From the NCBI RefSeq assembly GCF_000376805.1, contig NZ_AQXT01000002.1, forward strand, positions 1,054,001 to 1,118,000: 64,000 nt of DNA. Reading direction: 5' to 3'. Source of the DNA: Henriciella marina DSM 19595. GTDB taxonomy: Bacteria > Pseudomonadota > Alphaproteobacteria > Caulobacterales > Hyphomonadaceae. This document shows, in pieces, positions 16,697-26,667 of this stretch. A program made the position numbers and the translations under genes. Under the pieces are notes generated by a model that worked only from the letters and a program-made list of their open reading frames with translations, ran no database searches and had not been told where the DNA came from. Position 1 is the first letter of the stretch. Each line of letters opens with the position of its first letter.

Positions 16697-17074
16697 ATGA
16701 CAACGCAGCGTGACAAGTTACGAGAAGATATACGTTTCCGGCTCCTCCGCCTTCTTCAGGACAGCCCGGAGATGAGCCAGCGTGATCTAGCCAAAGCCCT
16801 TGGCGTGAGTACAGGGGGCATCCATTACGCCCTCAGCGCTTTTCTCGAAAAAGGTCTCATCAAGCTTGGGAATTTCAGGGCAGCCAACGACAAGCGGCGT
16901 TATACCTACGCCCTTACACCCAAGGGCGTTGCCGCTAAGGCTGATCTTACCAGGCGGTTTTTGGCCCGGAAGGTCGCTGAGTATGAGCTTCTCAAAGCTG
17001 AAATCGAAGAGGTGGGAAGGGATGTTTCTGATCGTGAACTCGCCGAGATCAAAAAAGCATCCAAAGGAAACTAG
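16697..17074 (+). CDS. EPS-associated MarR-family transcriptional regulator
   Basis: A 125-residue winged-helix protein of the small MarR-like family typical of exopolysaccharide loci. It has FRLLRLLQDSPEMSQRDLAKALGVSTGGIHYALSAFLEKGLIKLGNF, then RRYTYALTPKGVAAKADLTRRFLARKVAEYE. This places the HTH at about residues 10-55 and the wing near 60-72, followed by a long C-terminal helix that probably dimerises. The ATG at 16697 is preferred; a TTG 33 bases upstream has a purine tract too close to it. It heads the operon-like run of sugar-nucleotide genes that follows and may regulate it. Its ligand is unknown. Confidence 0.88.
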   Translation: MTTQRDKLREDIRFRLLRLLQDSPEMSQRDLAKALGVSTGGIHYALSAFLEKGLIKLGNFRAANDKRRYTYALTPKGVAAKADLTRRFLARKVAEYELLKAEIEEVGRDVSDRELAEIKKASKGN

Positions 17075-17122
17075 CATGGACAGCGTGTTTAAGAATGATT
17101 GCAAATCCCAGTGAGCAACTCG

Positions 17123-18139
17123 ATGAACAATAGACGCATCCTCGTTACCGGCACGGCGGGTTTTATCGGCTTTCACCTCGCCAAGCTGCTACTTTCCGAA
17201 GGGTGTCGGGTTCAAGGCTATGATGGCATGACGGACTATTATGACGTCAGCCTAAAACGCCGACGCCATGAGATTCTTCTGGAACACCAGAATTTTTCTA
17301 CCACTGAAGGCATGCTGGAAGATCAAGCGACGTTCGATGAACTAGCGGACCAGTTCCAGCCAGATGTGATTGTGCATCTCGCAGCTCAAGCCGGCGTACG
17401 CTACAGCTTTGAAAACCCCAGAGCCTACATAAACTCCAATGTGATCGGCACTTTCAATGTCATGGAGGCGGCTCGTCGTCTTGGCGTTCAACACTTGCTT
17501 ATCGCATCGACTTCCTCGGTTTACGGTGCCAATACAGAAATGCCGTTCAGCGAAATGGAAAAAGCCGACACTCAGCTGACGATGTATGCCGCAACGAAGA
17601 AGGCAAATGAGAGTATGGCGCACTCCTATGCGCATCTCTATGATTTGCCGACAACCATGTTTCGTTTTTTCTCGGTATACGGAACCTGGGGCCGGCCCGA
17701 CCTCGCCCTTTATAAGTTTGTCGACGCTATGCTCGATGGGCGGCCGATCGACATCTACAATCATGGCGAAATGTATCGTGATTTCACCTATGTCGACGAT
17801 CTCGTTCGGGCGATCCGCCTTCTTGTTGATGCGGTTCCGGTGCGCCCCTCTACCGGTATAGTACCAGATGGCGACAGTCTTTCCCCGGTCGCGCCGTTCC
17901 GCATTGTCAACATCGGCAATTCAGAGAAAATACGCCTTCTGGATTTCATCGACGCGATTGAGGAATGTCTTGGCATAAAGGCAATCCGCAACGGCATGGA
18001 AATGCAGACAGGTGACGTGCCAGCGACCTGGGCAGATACCCAATTGCTCCGAACTCTGACTGGTTATCAGCCGCAGACCGACTTCAAAGACGGCATCGCG
18101 CGCTTTGTTGATTGGTTTCGCGACTATTACGGGAAGTAA
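17123..18139 (+). CDS. NAD-dependent nucleotide-sugar epimerase (UDP-glucuronate 4-epimerase-like)
   Basis: A 338-residue extended SDR. It has the NAD motif [16 protein letters not shown], the [16 protein letters not shown] segment typical of UDP-glucuronate 4-epimerases, [22 protein letters not shown] and the catalytic YAATKKANE. It probably interconverts the C4 epimers of a UDP-uronic acid; in context with the TviB-like dehydrogenase directly downstream, UDP-GlcNAcA to UDP-GalNAcA is an alternative. The start at ATG 17123 gives [13 protein letters not shown] 17111 is possible. Seven bases separate it from the dehydrogenase gene. Confidence 0.9.
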   Translation: MNNRRILVTGTAGFIGFHLAKLLLSEGCRVQGYDGMTDYYDVSLKRRRHEILLEHQNFSTTEGMLEDQATFDELADQFQPDVIVHLAAQAGVRYSFENPRAYINSNVIGTFNVMEAARRLGVQHLLIASTSSVYGANTEMPFSEMEKADTQLTMYAATKKANESMAHSYAHLYDLPTTMFRFFSVYGTWGRPDLALYKFVDAMLDGRPIDIYNHGEMYRDFTYVDDLVRAIRLLVDAVPVRPSTGIVPDGDSLSPVAPFRIVNIGNSEKIRLLDFIDAIEECLGIKAIRNGMEMQTGDVPATWADTQLLRTLTGYQPQTDFKDGIARFVDWFRDYYGK

Positions 18140-18146
18140 CACACCG

Positions 18147-19421
18147 ATGATGACGCCCGAAAGCAAACTTGCCATTGTCGGCCTCGGTTATGTCGGCCTG
18201 CCTCTCGCTGTCGAGTTTGGCAAGAAGCGCATAACAATCGGTTTTGACATATCCGAAAGTAGAATTTCAGAGCTAAAACAGGGCAAGGACCGGACCCGAG
18301 AGGTCGAAGCTGACGAACTCGCTTCGGCAAGGCACCTACAATTCACGTCCGATCTAGAGCTGATCCGGGATGCACAAGTATACATCGTAACAGTCCCCAC
18401 ACCGATAGACGCTCACAAACGTCCGGACCTGACGCCGCTTCTAAAAGCATCCGAGACAGTTGGGAAAGTGCTCAAAAAGGGCGACACGGTAATTTATGAA
18501 AGCACAGTCTATCCCGGCGCCACTGAAGAAGACTGTGTACCCGTACTGGAACGCGTGTCCGGTCTGACTTTTAACGAGGACTTCTTCTGCGGTTACAGTC
18601 CGGAGCGGATCAACCCAGGCGACAAACTTCACCGCCTGACTACAATTGTGAAGGTCACGGCAGGCTCTACTCCCGACGTCGCAGATGCCGTGAATGAGCT
18701 TTATGCAAGCATTGTGACCGCAGGCACTCACAAAGCTGAAAGCATCAAGGTCGCCGAGGCAGCCAAGGTTATAGAAAACACACAGCGCGATCTCAATATC
18801 GCGCTTGTGAATGAGCTCGCGATGATCTTCAACCGGATGAATATTGATACCGAGGCGGTCCTCAAAGCGGCTGGTACGAAGTGGAACTTTCTCCCTTTTC
18901 GCCCAGGCTTGGTCGGCGGCCACTGTATTGGTGTTGACCCCTACTACCTCACCCACAAGGCCGAAGCTCTCGGCTACCACCCGCAGATCATCCTCGCCGG
19001 CCGGCGCATCAATGACGGCATGGGCGCCTATGTTGCGGGCCAATTGGTCAAGTCCATGCTGAGGCGCCGGATACAGGTCGAAGGATCCCGCGTGCTTATC
19101 CTTGGCCTAACCTTTAAAGAAAATTGCCCGGATATGCGCAATACCCGCATCATCGACCTGGTTTCGGAATTGCGCGACTACGGCATTGAGGTGGACGTGC
19201 ATGATCCTTGGGTCGACCCGACCGAGGCCAGACAGGAGTATGGTCTGGAATTGGTCGAAACGCCGGAATCTGACGCATATGATGGTGTGATCTTGGCCGT
19301 GGCCCATGACAGCTATCGCGAGGCAGGTGCAATGTCACTGCGCAGCTACGGCCGCCCTGACCATGTATTGTGCGACTTAAAAAGCGTCCTTGCCCGCGAT
19401 GAGAGCGATCTGAGACTGTGA
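18147..19421 (+). CDS. Nucleotide-sugar 6-dehydrogenase (TviB/WbpO-like UDP-HexNAc dehydrogenase)
   Basis: Oxidises the C6 alcohol of a UDP-sugar to a uronic acid using two NAD+. The 424 residues show the N-terminal NAD motif [43 protein letters not shown] and [14 protein letters not shown]. The catalytic cysteine region [23 protein letters not shown] is the version seen in TviB/WbpO enzymes acting on UDP-N-acetylhexosamines rather than in UDP-glucose dehydrogenases. The C-terminal domain has [16 protein letters not shown]. The start at 18147 follows a GGGAAG site; an upstream in-frame start would overlap the epimerase. Its stop overlaps the next ATG (TGATG). Confidence 0.93.
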   Translation: MMTPESKLAIVGLGYVGLPLAVEFGKKRITIGFDISESRISELKQGKDRTREVEADELASARHLQFTSDLELIRDAQVYIVTVPTPIDAHKRPDLTPLLKASETVGKVLKKGDTVIYESTVYPGATEEDCVPVLERVSGLTFNEDFFCGYSPERINPGDKLHRLTTIVKVTAGSTPDVADAVNELYASIVTAGTHKAESIKVAEAAKVIENTQRDLNIALVNELAMIFNRMNIDTEAVLKAAGTKWNFLPFRPGLVGGHCIGVDPYYLTHKAEALGYHPQIILAGRRINDGMGAYVAGQLVKSMLRRRIQVEGSRVLILGLTFKENCPDMRNTRIIDLVSELRDYGIEVDVHDPWVDPTEARQEYGLELVETPESDAYDGVILAVAHDSYREAGAMSLRSYGRPDHVLCDLKSVLARDESDLRL

Positions 19422-19978
19422 TGGACTCGTCGTCACTCGCCCGGATTGAGGGGCCCAATCTGCGGCTTCGGCTGATGGACCCTGAAGATGCGGCCTATGT
19501 TTATGGCCTGCGGACCAACCCACTTTACAATAGTCATCTGTCCAAAGTGACGGGCAGCGTTGATGATCAGCGCCAGTGGATTGAGCAGTACAAAACACGT
19601 GAAGCCGCCGGGCGAGAGTTTTACTATGTGATCGAACGGAAAGACCGCAAGCGGTGCGGCCTTGTGCGGCTCTACGATATCGAAGCAGACCGCTTTACTT
19701 GGGGAAGCTGGATCCTCGATGAGAACAAGCCGCATAAGGCGGCGCTCGAAAGTGCAGTTCTGTCATTTGGGGTCGGCTTTGACTTGATGCAGCGGGATTT
19801 GGCAAAAGTTGATGTGCGTTTGGAGAACTCACACGCCGAGGCTTTCTACCGTCGGCTGGGGATGACCGAAACCTGCCGGACGGATCAAGATATTTACTTC
19901 ATCTATTCGAGAGCGCAGTTCCATGCTGACAAAGCAAATTACCTCTCGCTTCTCTCGCTGGGGAAACCAAGTGGTTAA
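19421..19978 (+). CDS. GNAT-family N-acetyltransferase
   Basis: A 185-residue RimJ/RimL-type GNAT. It begins with LRLRLMDPEDAAYVYGLRTNP, has the acceptor region SVDDQRQWIEQY, a central strand YYVIERKDRKRCGLVRLYDI, and a late helix KVDVRLENSHAEAFYRRLGM that corresponds to the acetyl-CoA-binding part. Its ATG overlaps the dehydrogenase stop by one base, so it is translationally coupled and probably acetylates an amino-sugar precursor of the polysaccharide, as PseH-type enzymes do. The exact substrate is not known. The 3' end overlaps the next gene by 56 bases if that gene starts at its first ATG. Confidence 0.82.
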   Translation: MDSSSLARIEGPNLRLRLMDPEDAAYVYGLRTNPLYNSHLSKVTGSVDDQRQWIEQYKTREAAGREFYYVIERKDRKRCGLVRLYDIEADRFTWGSWILDENKPHKAALESAVLSFGVGFDLMQRDLAKVDVRLENSHAEAFYRRLGMTETCRTDQDIYFIYSRAQFHADKANYLSLLSLGKPSG

Positions 19979-20732
19979 TTCATGGCAAAACAGCATTCTT
20001 CCAGAGAGTGCCCAAATTTCCGAGAGCGCCACCATCGGCCCCCGCGTCATTTTAGCCGGTGATGGCATCGTTTTACGAGATCATGTTCGATTAGATGCAG
20101 CCTGCGTGATTGGTGAGGGCGTGACCGTCGGTCAAGGGGCTTGGGTCCGTGCCGGTGCAGTTGTCCTACGGTCTGTTCCTCCAAATGCCATCGTCGAGGG
20201 CAATCCGGCGCAGGTAGTTGGCTACCTCAATGGTACAAATCCAAGCACGCGCCCTGATCCGAGGCTTATCGACATTCACGGCTTCGAGCATATGGATCGC
20301 CCAGCACGAGTACCTCTAAAGGTTGGGGGCAGCGCACTATACCTAATGAGACGGGTTGCCGATGCGCGGGGAGCGCTAACTGTGGGCGAAGTGCCGACCG
20401 AAGTGCCATTCACCCCAGCTCGGTATTTTGCTGTCTTCGACGTGCCCACGGTAGAGTTGCGCGGCGAACACGCCCACAAGCAGTGCCAACAATTTTTGAT
20501 CTGCTTACATGGCTCATGTAGGATTCTGTTGGATGATGGTTATCAACGCTGCGAGGTCGTGCTTGATCGCCCGGACATGGGTGTGTTCATGCCAGAGATG
20601 ATCTGGGGCACTCAATATCGCTATAGTGGTGATGCGGTTTTGCTCGTATTCGCTTCGCACTCATATGAAGCAGAAGACTACCTTCGCACTTATGACGATT
20701 TCCTTTCCGAACGGGAAAGGCGGATGACATGA
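19923..20732 (+). CDS. Fused hexapeptide acyltransferase and WxcM-like sugar 3,4-ketoisomerase (FdtD-like)
   Basis: A 269-residue bifunctional-looking protein. Residues about 27-100 form a left-handed beta-helix acyltransferase repeat ([56 protein letters not shown]). Residues about 120-265 are a WxcM/FdtA-type cupin ([78 protein letters not shown]). FdtA/QdtA enzymes isomerise dTDP-4-keto-6-deoxyglucose to the 3-keto sugar, and FdtC/QdtC acetylate the 3-amino sugar made by the next gene product. GTG 19971 is an alternative start that would shorten the overlap with the GNAT gene. It overlaps the aminotransferase by ATGA. Confidence 0.9.
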   Translation: MLTKQITSRFSRWGNQVVNSWQNSILPESAQISESATIGPRVILAGDGIVLRDHVRLDAACVIGEGVTVGQGAWVRAGAVVLRSVPPNAIVEGNPAQVVGYLNGTNPSTRPDPRLIDIHGFEHMDRPARVPLKVGGSALYLMRRVADARGALTVGEVPTEVPFTPARYFAVFDVPTVELRGEHAHKQCQQFLICLHGSCRILLDDGYQRCEVVLDRPDMGVFMPEMIWGTQYRYSGDAVLLVFASHSYEAEDYLRTYDDFLSERERRMT

Positions 20733-21826
20733 AGATTCCCTTTCTTGACCTTGGTGCCCCCTACCGCGAGCTCAAGCCAGAGATCGACGCCGCTGTTTCT
20801 CGCGTGCTTGAAAGTGGATGGTACATTTTGGGGCCTGAGGTCGAGGCATTTGAGAACGAGTGGGCGTCCTATTGTGGCGCGAAGCATGCGGTCGGACTGG
20901 CCAATGGTCTTGATGCGTTGACCTTGGCTCTGCGCGCCCTCGACATCGGAGCGGGCGATGAGGTTATCGTGCCATCCAACACCTATATCGCCACCTGGTT
21001 GGCAGTATCGTCTGTGGGCGCCACCCCTGTACCAGTGGAACCGGACCAGGCAACCTACAATATCGACCCGACGCGGATCGAGGCTGCGATCACCCAACAA
21101 ACTCGCGCACTGTTACCCGTGCATCTGTATGGACAGCCTGCCGATCTTGACCCGATCCTTGATTTGGCGCGCCGACGAGGTCTGTATGTGATCGAAGACG
21201 CGGCGCAGGCTCATGGTGCACGCTACAAGGGCCGGCGTATAGGGGCCCATGGCGATATCGTGTGCTGGAGCTTCTATCCTGGCAAGAACCTCGGCGCGCT
21301 CGGCGATGCTGGCGCCATCACCACAAACGATGCCAGCCTGGCAGAGCGGGTGGCGCTTCTCCGCAACTATGGCTCTCGGCAAAAATACGTGAACGAAGAG
21401 GCTGGCGTGAACTCCCGCCTAGACCCGTTGCAGGCCGCTGTATTGCGAGTGAAACTTCGGGTGCTGGACGCTTGGACCGACCGTCGCCGCGACGTGTCGG
21501 CCGCTTATGCCGAGGGTCTGAAGCAAACCCGCTTGATCCTGCCCCATGTTCCAGACTGGGCAGAACCAGTCTGGCACCTTTACGTGGTCCGCACGCCAGA
21601 GCGCGATGCTCTACAGGCAAGACTGACCGAGGCAGGTGTCGGTACACTTATCCACTATCCTATCCCACCTCACATGCAGGCTGCATATGCCCAGCTTGGG
21701 ATCGCGCCCACCGTTCTACCGCTGGCCCGCAACATAGCCGACGAAGTGCTCAGCCTGCCTATGGGGCCACAATTGGGCCTGAAAAATGTTCGTGAGGCTA
21801 TCATGCAGATTCAGAATTTTAAATGA
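20729..21826 (+). CDS. PLP-dependent sugar aminotransferase (DegT/DnrJ/EryC1; FdtB/QdtB-like)
   Basis: Adds an amino group to a keto nucleotide sugar, most likely the 3-keto dTDP sugar made by the preceding fusion enzyme. The 365 residues have the family pattern: [78 protein letters not shown], and the PLP-lysine motif [18 protein letters not shown]. The C-terminal part reads [18 protein letters not shown] and [10 protein letters not shown]. Its start overlaps the upstream stop (ATGA) and its stop overlaps the flippase start (ATGA), indicating strong translational coupling. Confidence 0.94.
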   Translation: MKIPFLDLGAPYRELKPEIDAAVSRVLESGWYILGPEVEAFENEWASYCGAKHAVGLANGLDALTLALRALDIGAGDEVIVPSNTYIATWLAVSSVGATPVPVEPDQATYNIDPTRIEAAITQQTRALLPVHLYGQPADLDPILDLARRRGLYVIEDAAQAHGARYKGRRIGAHGDIVCWSFYPGKNLGALGDAGAITTNDASLAERVALLRNYGSRQKYVNEEAGVNSRLDPLQAAVLRVKLRVLDAWTDRRRDVSAAYAEGLKQTRLILPHVPDWAEPVWHLYVVRTPERDALQARLTEAGVGTLIHYPIPPHMQAAYAQLGIAPTVLPLARNIADEVLSLPMGPQLGLKNVREAIMQIQNFK

Positions 21827-23337
21827 GCATCGCTGGATCCTCCAGCTCACGCGGACTTATCAAGTCGATGCTAGTTATCGGCTCTGCACAGGCCGTTAAC
21901 ATCCTGATTTCGATTGGCAGGATGAAGGTTCTGGCCGTTCTGCTGGGGCCCGGTGGTGTGGGCCTGTTTAGCATCTACAACAACTTACAAGGCATGGTGA
22001 AGCAAACTGCAGGCCTCGGCATGGGGTCCAGCGGTGTTCGGGAAATCGCCTCATCCCGCGGGGAGGAGATCACGCTGAGCCGTGTGCGCCGCGTCCTCTT
22101 TGCCGCCCATCTGGTGCAGGGCGCTCTCGCCATGGTGGCCGTCTGGCTTTTGCGTGAGCCGATTGCTACCTGGCTGTTTGGGGATACAGCCCATACGACA
22201 GAGGTCGGGCTGATCGGGATCGCTATTTTTCTGGCGCTCCTTGGTACTGCACAGACAGCACTGTTGCACGGATTGCGCCGGATTGCAGACCTCGGCCGCA
22301 TCAGCGTGCTCGGAGCCTTTATCGGTACTATAGCTGGGCTTGCCGCAGTCTGGTTGTGGGGCGAAAGCGGACTGATCTGGTTCATCCTCGTTCAGCCGCT
22401 GGCCACAGTTCTGATTGCCCTGCACTACACGCGTCGCCTACCCAAACCTACGGCTTCCAACCTATCGGTTGTCGAGATCTGGAATATCTGGAGACCAATG
22501 GCGAAGCTCGGTGCCGCCTTCATGCTGGGAGGGCTGGCCACAACAGCGACACTGCTGTTGGTGCGCGGGCGGATTTCCCAAGAGCTGGGCCTGGAAGCGG
22601 CTGGACATTTTGCCGCCGCGTGGGGAATTACCATGACCTATGTAGGCTTCCTCCTCGGGGCGATGGGGGCCGATTATTATCCTCGGCTGAGTGAGGTGAT
22701 CCACGACCGGGTAGCGGCGGTTCGCTTAATGAACGACCAAGCGCAGCTGGGCCTCGCTATCGGTGGACCGGTACTTCTGCTGCTCATCGGACTGGCACCT
22801 TGGGTGATCACCCTGCTTTATTCGGAAGAATTCAGGCCTGCAGTTACGCTGCTGCAATGGCAGACGGTGGGCAACGTGTTCAAACTGGCAAGTTGGGCTA
22901 TGAGCTTTTCCATCGTGGCTGCTGCCCGCGCCAAGACGTATTTTTTTATGGAGATTACCTTTAACATCGTTTTTCTCAGCATGGTGATGATCCTGCTGCC
23001 GAGGGTCGGCCTAAATGTGACAGCCTATGCATTTGTAGCGGGATATGCTGTCTATCTTGTCACCGTATACATGCTCGCCCGCCACATAAACGGATTTCGA
23101 TTCCAGCCGCTCTCGCTCGGTCTGCTGGGCGTGCATTCTGGGCTGGCGGTCGGACTATTGCTCTTGGCGCTGATGACCCCGGTCGCGGCGGCGGTGGCCT
23201 CGCCTCTGTTAGCCTCGGCGACAGGACTCTTAGGGCTCCGCGTGGTGCTCATCAAGATCGGTCCCGGCGGCCGCCTCACCTCGCGCTTCGCCCGCCTTTA
23301 CGCCACACTCGGCTGGCCCATTCCGGAGACACCATGA
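21823..23337 (+). CDS. Wzx-type lipid-linked oligosaccharide flippase
   Basis: A 504-residue membrane protein with about 12-14 hydrophobic segments of the polysaccharide transporter (MOP) superfamily. The N terminus reads [19 protein letters not shown] and [16 protein letters not shown], with conserved charged residues between helices as in O-antigen translocases such as WzxE. It should move undecaprenyl-diphosphate-linked repeat units to the periplasm for the polymerases encoded in this locus. It is the only flippase in the window. It is translationally coupled to the aminotransferase upstream and to the glycosyltransferase downstream by ATGA overlaps. Confidence 0.93.
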   Translation: MSIAGSSSSRGLIKSMLVIGSAQAVNILISIGRMKVLAVLLGPGGVGLFSIYNNLQGMVKQTAGLGMGSSGVREIASSRGEEITLSRVRRVLFAAHLVQGALAMVAVWLLREPIATWLFGDTAHTTEVGLIGIAIFLALLGTAQTALLHGLRRIADLGRISVLGAFIGTIAGLAAVWLWGESGLIWFILVQPLATVLIALHYTRRLPKPTASNLSVVEIWNIWRPMAKLGAAFMLGGLATTATLLLVRGRISQELGLEAAGHFAAAWGITMTYVGFLLGAMGADYYPRLSEVIHDRVAAVRLMNDQAQLGLAIGGPVLLLLIGLAPWVITLLYSEEFRPAVTLLQWQTVGNVFKLASWAMSFSIVAAARAKTYFFMEITFNIVFLSMVMILLPRVGLNVTAYAFVAGYAVYLVTVYMLARHINGFRFQPLSLGLLGVHSGLAVGLLLLALMTPVAAAVASPLLASATGLLGLRVVLIKIGPGGRLTSRFARLYATLGWPIPETP

Positions 23338-24365
23338 CAGACCCCACCGATCATCGGCCGCTAGTCACGTTTGCGCTTATTGCCTTCAATCAGGAGAAAT
23401 ACATTGGCGAGGCGGTGGAGAGCGCGTTCTCACAAACCTACGAGCCGCTGGAAATTATCCTCTCTGACGACTTCTCAAGCGACAAAACCTATGCGCACAT
23501 GAAAGAATTAGCGAATAAATACTTCGGCCGCCACAAAGTTATTCTTAGACGCAACTGCAAAAATCTCGGTTTAGCTGATCATATTAACAACGTGATGGCA
23601 GCCTCCACGGGACGGCTAATCGTTATTGCTGCCGGTGATGACATCTCTGTTCCCGAGCGAACGAGTACTCTGACAAACTACTGGCTGTCAAATGGTAAGT
23701 TTAGTGGATCAATATATTCCAATTTCAGATCCATCAGTGAAGAAGGAGCCCTCTATCCGCACAGTAAGCGTCTAGAACCTTTTAAGACCAAATTGTCGGA
23801 CAAAAATATATCTATGCTAAATAATTTTTCCGGAATTTCTGGCTGCAGCCATGCCTGGACCAGAGACGTCTTCGACATTTTCGGGCCGCTAAACAGCAAC
23901 GTTGCACATGAAGATGTCTCGATACCATTGCGATCACTTCTTATTGGTTCGGTAGGTTTTTTACCTAAGGAGCTTGTGTACTATAGAAAAACAAGTGGAA
24001 GCATAACCCGAAAGAAATTTTCCAGTTCTAATGAAAGGTTTGCGAAGATGGCTGCCTATTGGGAAGGCCGCATTGCAATGTTTGAGCAACTATCATCGGA
24101 TATGGATAAAATTAGAAAACTCAAATCTGTACCCGCTGAAGACTTGAACTGGCTTGGAGCTCAATCAACTAAGGCAAGGAAGTATGCTCATCAGCAAAGT
24201 AAACTATATAAGAGTAAATTTTTGTATAGAATGGCAGTGAGCATTAATCCACTCTCAGCACTTTCACTTCGTGATCGAATTAAGTGGATAATTATTTCAA
24301 TTTTTCCAATAGTATACGGAAAATATAGAAGAGAATATCGTAATTTACCACTGGAACAGCGATAA
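23334..24365 (+). CDS. Family 2 glycosyltransferase
   Basis: A 343-residue GT-A enzyme. It begins PLVTFALIAFNQEKYIGEAVESAFSQ, has the nucleotide-binding ILSDDFSSDKT and the metal-binding acidic motif IAAGDDISVPERT (a DxD-like site), and a later WTRDVFDIFGPL acceptor region. The C-terminal third is basic and probably contacts the membrane. Base composition changes inside this gene: the 5' part resembles its GC-rich neighbours, while the 3' half is clearly AT-richer, and this continues to about 25.68 kb. That suggests a recombination joint or transferred segment. The ATG overlaps the flippase stop. Confidence 0.9.
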   Translation: MTDPTDHRPLVTFALIAFNQEKYIGEAVESAFSQTYEPLEIILSDDFSSDKTYAHMKELANKYFGRHKVILRRNCKNLGLADHINNVMAASTGRLIVIAAGDDISVPERTSTLTNYWLSNGKFSGSIYSNFRSISEEGALYPHSKRLEPFKTKLSDKNISMLNNFSGISGCSHAWTRDVFDIFGPLNSNVAHEDVSIPLRSLLIGSVGFLPKELVYYRKTSGSITRKKFSSSNERFAKMAAYWEGRIAMFEQLSSDMDKIRKLKSVPAEDLNWLGAQSTKARKYAHQQSKLYKSKFLYRMAVSINPLSALSLRDRIKWIIISIFPIVYGKYRREYRNLPLEQR

Positions 24366-24590
24366 TCGTGAGCATTTGACTTAATATTCGGCCGTTTTTC
24401 AATTAATTTAGTGCTTCATCTACTTCTACTCCATCAATAAGATAATTATGTCTGGAAATTCGATCACACGATACTGGGAAGGTTGCGCACCAACCAATTA
24501 TACTTTGGACTTATCGAAAAAAGGTGTCGCAAAGCATACCCAATGCACCGAACATGACCGTCTCAATTAAAAAACCACGAAAGATTACCT

Positions 24591-25427
24591 ATGGCTATAG
24601 AAACGGTATCGCGATTTCTTGAGTGCGCGACAGGATTCGTTCAAGGTCGACCATTTATACATTACTATCACTCTCACAGAAATGTTGGAGATTTATTTAA
24701 CTTGGATATTGTAAGTTTCTATGGCGACTCAAGAGCAATAAGAGTTCCAAAAATTCTGTCACATTTTAAGCATTACCTTATCATCGGAAGCATTGCACAA
24801 CATGCCAACAAAAATAGCGTGCTGCTTGGCGCTGGCTTCATCGAACCTAACAATACAGAAGACACTCCTACTTTTGGAACTGTTAAAGTCGTTAGAGGTG
24901 AAATCACTAGAGAAGTTGTTCGAAATAAACGCGAGAACCCAAGAGACGATATACTTTTAGGTGACCCGGGCTTACTGATTTCTAAAGTTTATGGCGACGT
25001 TGAACGTAGTTCAGAATTTGAATTCGGCCTGGTGCTGCATGTGAGCGAAGCAGACAGCGAACTGGAGGAGATTGCTCAAAAAATGGGTGGGAAGCTAATT
25101 CGTGTCTCTCAAAGTCCAAAAGATTTTGCTAGAGAAATAAGTAGGTGTAAACGCATTCTTTCCAGCTCTCTCCACGGCATAATTTTTTCGGATGCTTTCA
25201 AAATTCCGAATGCTCGAATTAAGTTAACGAATCGAGTTGTTGGTGCTGATTATAAGTTTTCTGACTATTACTCTACAACCAATAGACCGTCCGACGATTT
25301 TGTAGACTTTCGAAACTCAAGCAAAGAAAAGTGTTTAATTTCTTCACTCTCGCGATGCAGCGTAGCAGAATATCGGTTTTCCCTTTGTGATATCGAATCA
25401 TGCATTTCTGATAGTCTTAGACCGTAG
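24591..25427 (+). CDS. Polysaccharide pyruvyl transferase family protein
   Basis: A 278-residue protein of the CsaB/WcaK family (PF04230). It has IHYYHSHRNVGDLFNLDIVSF near the N terminus (the conserved NVGD element), LIIGSIAQHANKNSVLLGAGF, VRGEITREVV, ILLGDPGLL and the C-terminal SRCKRILSSSLHGIIFSDAF, where SSSLHG is a family signature. Such enzymes transfer pyruvate from PEP to a sugar to form an acidic ketal. It is shorter than many family members (usually above 300 residues) but contains all major blocks. It is AT-rich compared with the window, flanked by 225 and 262 non-coding AT-rich bases, and probably horizontally acquired. Confidence 0.88.
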   Translation: MAIETVSRFLECATGFVQGRPFIHYYHSHRNVGDLFNLDIVSFYGDSRAIRVPKILSHFKHYLIIGSIAQHANKNSVLLGAGFIEPNNTEDTPTFGTVKVVRGEITREVVRNKRENPRDDILLGDPGLLISKVYGDVERSSEFEFGLVLHVSEADSELEEIAQKMGGKLIRVSQSPKDFAREISRCKRILSSSLHGIIFSDAFKIPNARIKLTNRVVGADYKFSDYYSTTNRPSDDFVDFRNSSKEKCLISSLSRCSVAEYRFSLCDIESCISDSLRP

Positions 25428-25689
25428 TTATTTTGAATTTTCGTATATTAGAAAACATAATGCCATTCGATGCCGAATTCTGAGCGTAGCAAACATATAT
25501 GAAGCTTATTGATCGCACTGTGCATGAGAGCATTTATTTGAATGTTAGTAGAAATACTATGAGACGAAGCAGCCTTAAAACTTTTGTATTTTTTATTTAT
25601 TATTTCGGGGAAAATTGCTCAGACATTAGAATAAGTTGTTTTTATAGAAAATTGACCTTTCTGAGTTGAAAGAAATTGGAGATAATCGT

Positions 25690-26667
25690 TTGAGCCCTGC
25701 TATCTCTGTTATTACCCCCTCGTGGAACCGCGCTTCCTATTTGAAGAATGTATGGGAAGGGCTGGATGCGCAGGGCTTCGAAAGCTTTGAATGGATCGTC
25801 GCCAATGACGGATCAGAAGATGAGACGGTGGAGGTCGTACGCGCGCTTGCCTTAGAGTCTAATTTCCCCGTGACGCTGATTTGCGCCTCGCAGCGAGTGG
25901 GTAAATCGCGCATCGACAACGAGGCTGTTCGTGCCGCCCGGGGCGACTTCATTATTTGGTGCGATTCAGACGATGTCCTTTTGCCGGGTGCCCTGCAGAC
26001 GTTAATCGACACTTGGCACAGCATCCCGGAGTCAGAGCGTGACCTCTTTTGCGGTGTCAGCGCGCTCTGCGATACAGAGGAGGGCGTTTTGGGCAACCGA
26101 TTCTACAACTCGGATGCGCCGCTGGATATGATCTGGAATGAGATGTATCGTGCATTGCGTGCTGACTTGGTAATCTTCACCCGCGCTGATCTGGTGAGAC
26201 AAACCCCGTTTCCAGAGGTGGATTTCCTGATCTCGGAATCCTCAGTCTGGAACAATATAGGCGTGCGCAAGACGCGCTTTCTGCCAGTCGTATTGAAGCG
26301 CAATCGATATGGTGAGGTCAATGCCATCTCCCATAGCGGGCACATGTCCTATAATCGTGGACACGCGCATGCGATTGCCCTGACCAAACCCCATCTAGCC
26401 CCCTTTCTTAGCCGAAAAGAGCAGTTGAGGCGCACAGTTAACTATTTGCGCTATTGTCAGCATGGGGAAATCTCGCTGAGTGAGGCGCTCAGGCTTTGGC
26501 GGGCTGATATGCGGGAAGTCGCGCTGCTTATAGTGATATGGCCAGCCGCACTTGCCCTATCATTCAAGGATCGTTTGCAAGGCAAGGTGCGCAAAACTCA
26601 CCGGGAGTTTCTGGCGGCGCAGGCTGTCGCGACCGTAACGACTGAAAAGCTGAACCATGGCTCGTAG
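25690..26667 (+). CDS. Family 2 glycosyltransferase
   Basis: A 325-residue GT-A enzyme with SPAISVITPSWNRASYLKNVWEGL, IVANDGSEDETVEVV (nucleotide-binding), NEAVRAARGDFIIWCDSDDVLLPGAL (DxD-like SDD motif) and a later FPEVDFLISESSVWNNIG region. The TTG at 25690 is chosen because GGAGA lies 7 bases upstream and it gives the family N terminus; a TTG 24 bases earlier would include that site in the coding region. Composition returns here to the GC-richer norm of the locus after the AT-rich stretch. The 3' end overlaps the acyltransferase gene by 11 bases. Confidence 0.9.
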   Translation: MSPAISVITPSWNRASYLKNVWEGLDAQGFESFEWIVANDGSEDETVEVVRALALESNFPVTLICASQRVGKSRIDNEAVRAARGDFIIWCDSDDVLLPGALQTLIDTWHSIPESERDLFCGVSALCDTEEGVLGNRFYNSDAPLDMIWNEMYRALRADLVIFTRADLVRQTPFPEVDFLISESSVWNNIGVRKTRFLPVVLKRNRYGEVNAISHSGHMSYNRGHAHAIALTKPHLAPFLSRKEQLRRTVNYLRYCQHGEISLSEALRLWRADMREVALLIVIWPAALALSFKDRLQGKVRKTHREFLAAQAVATVTTEKLNHGS

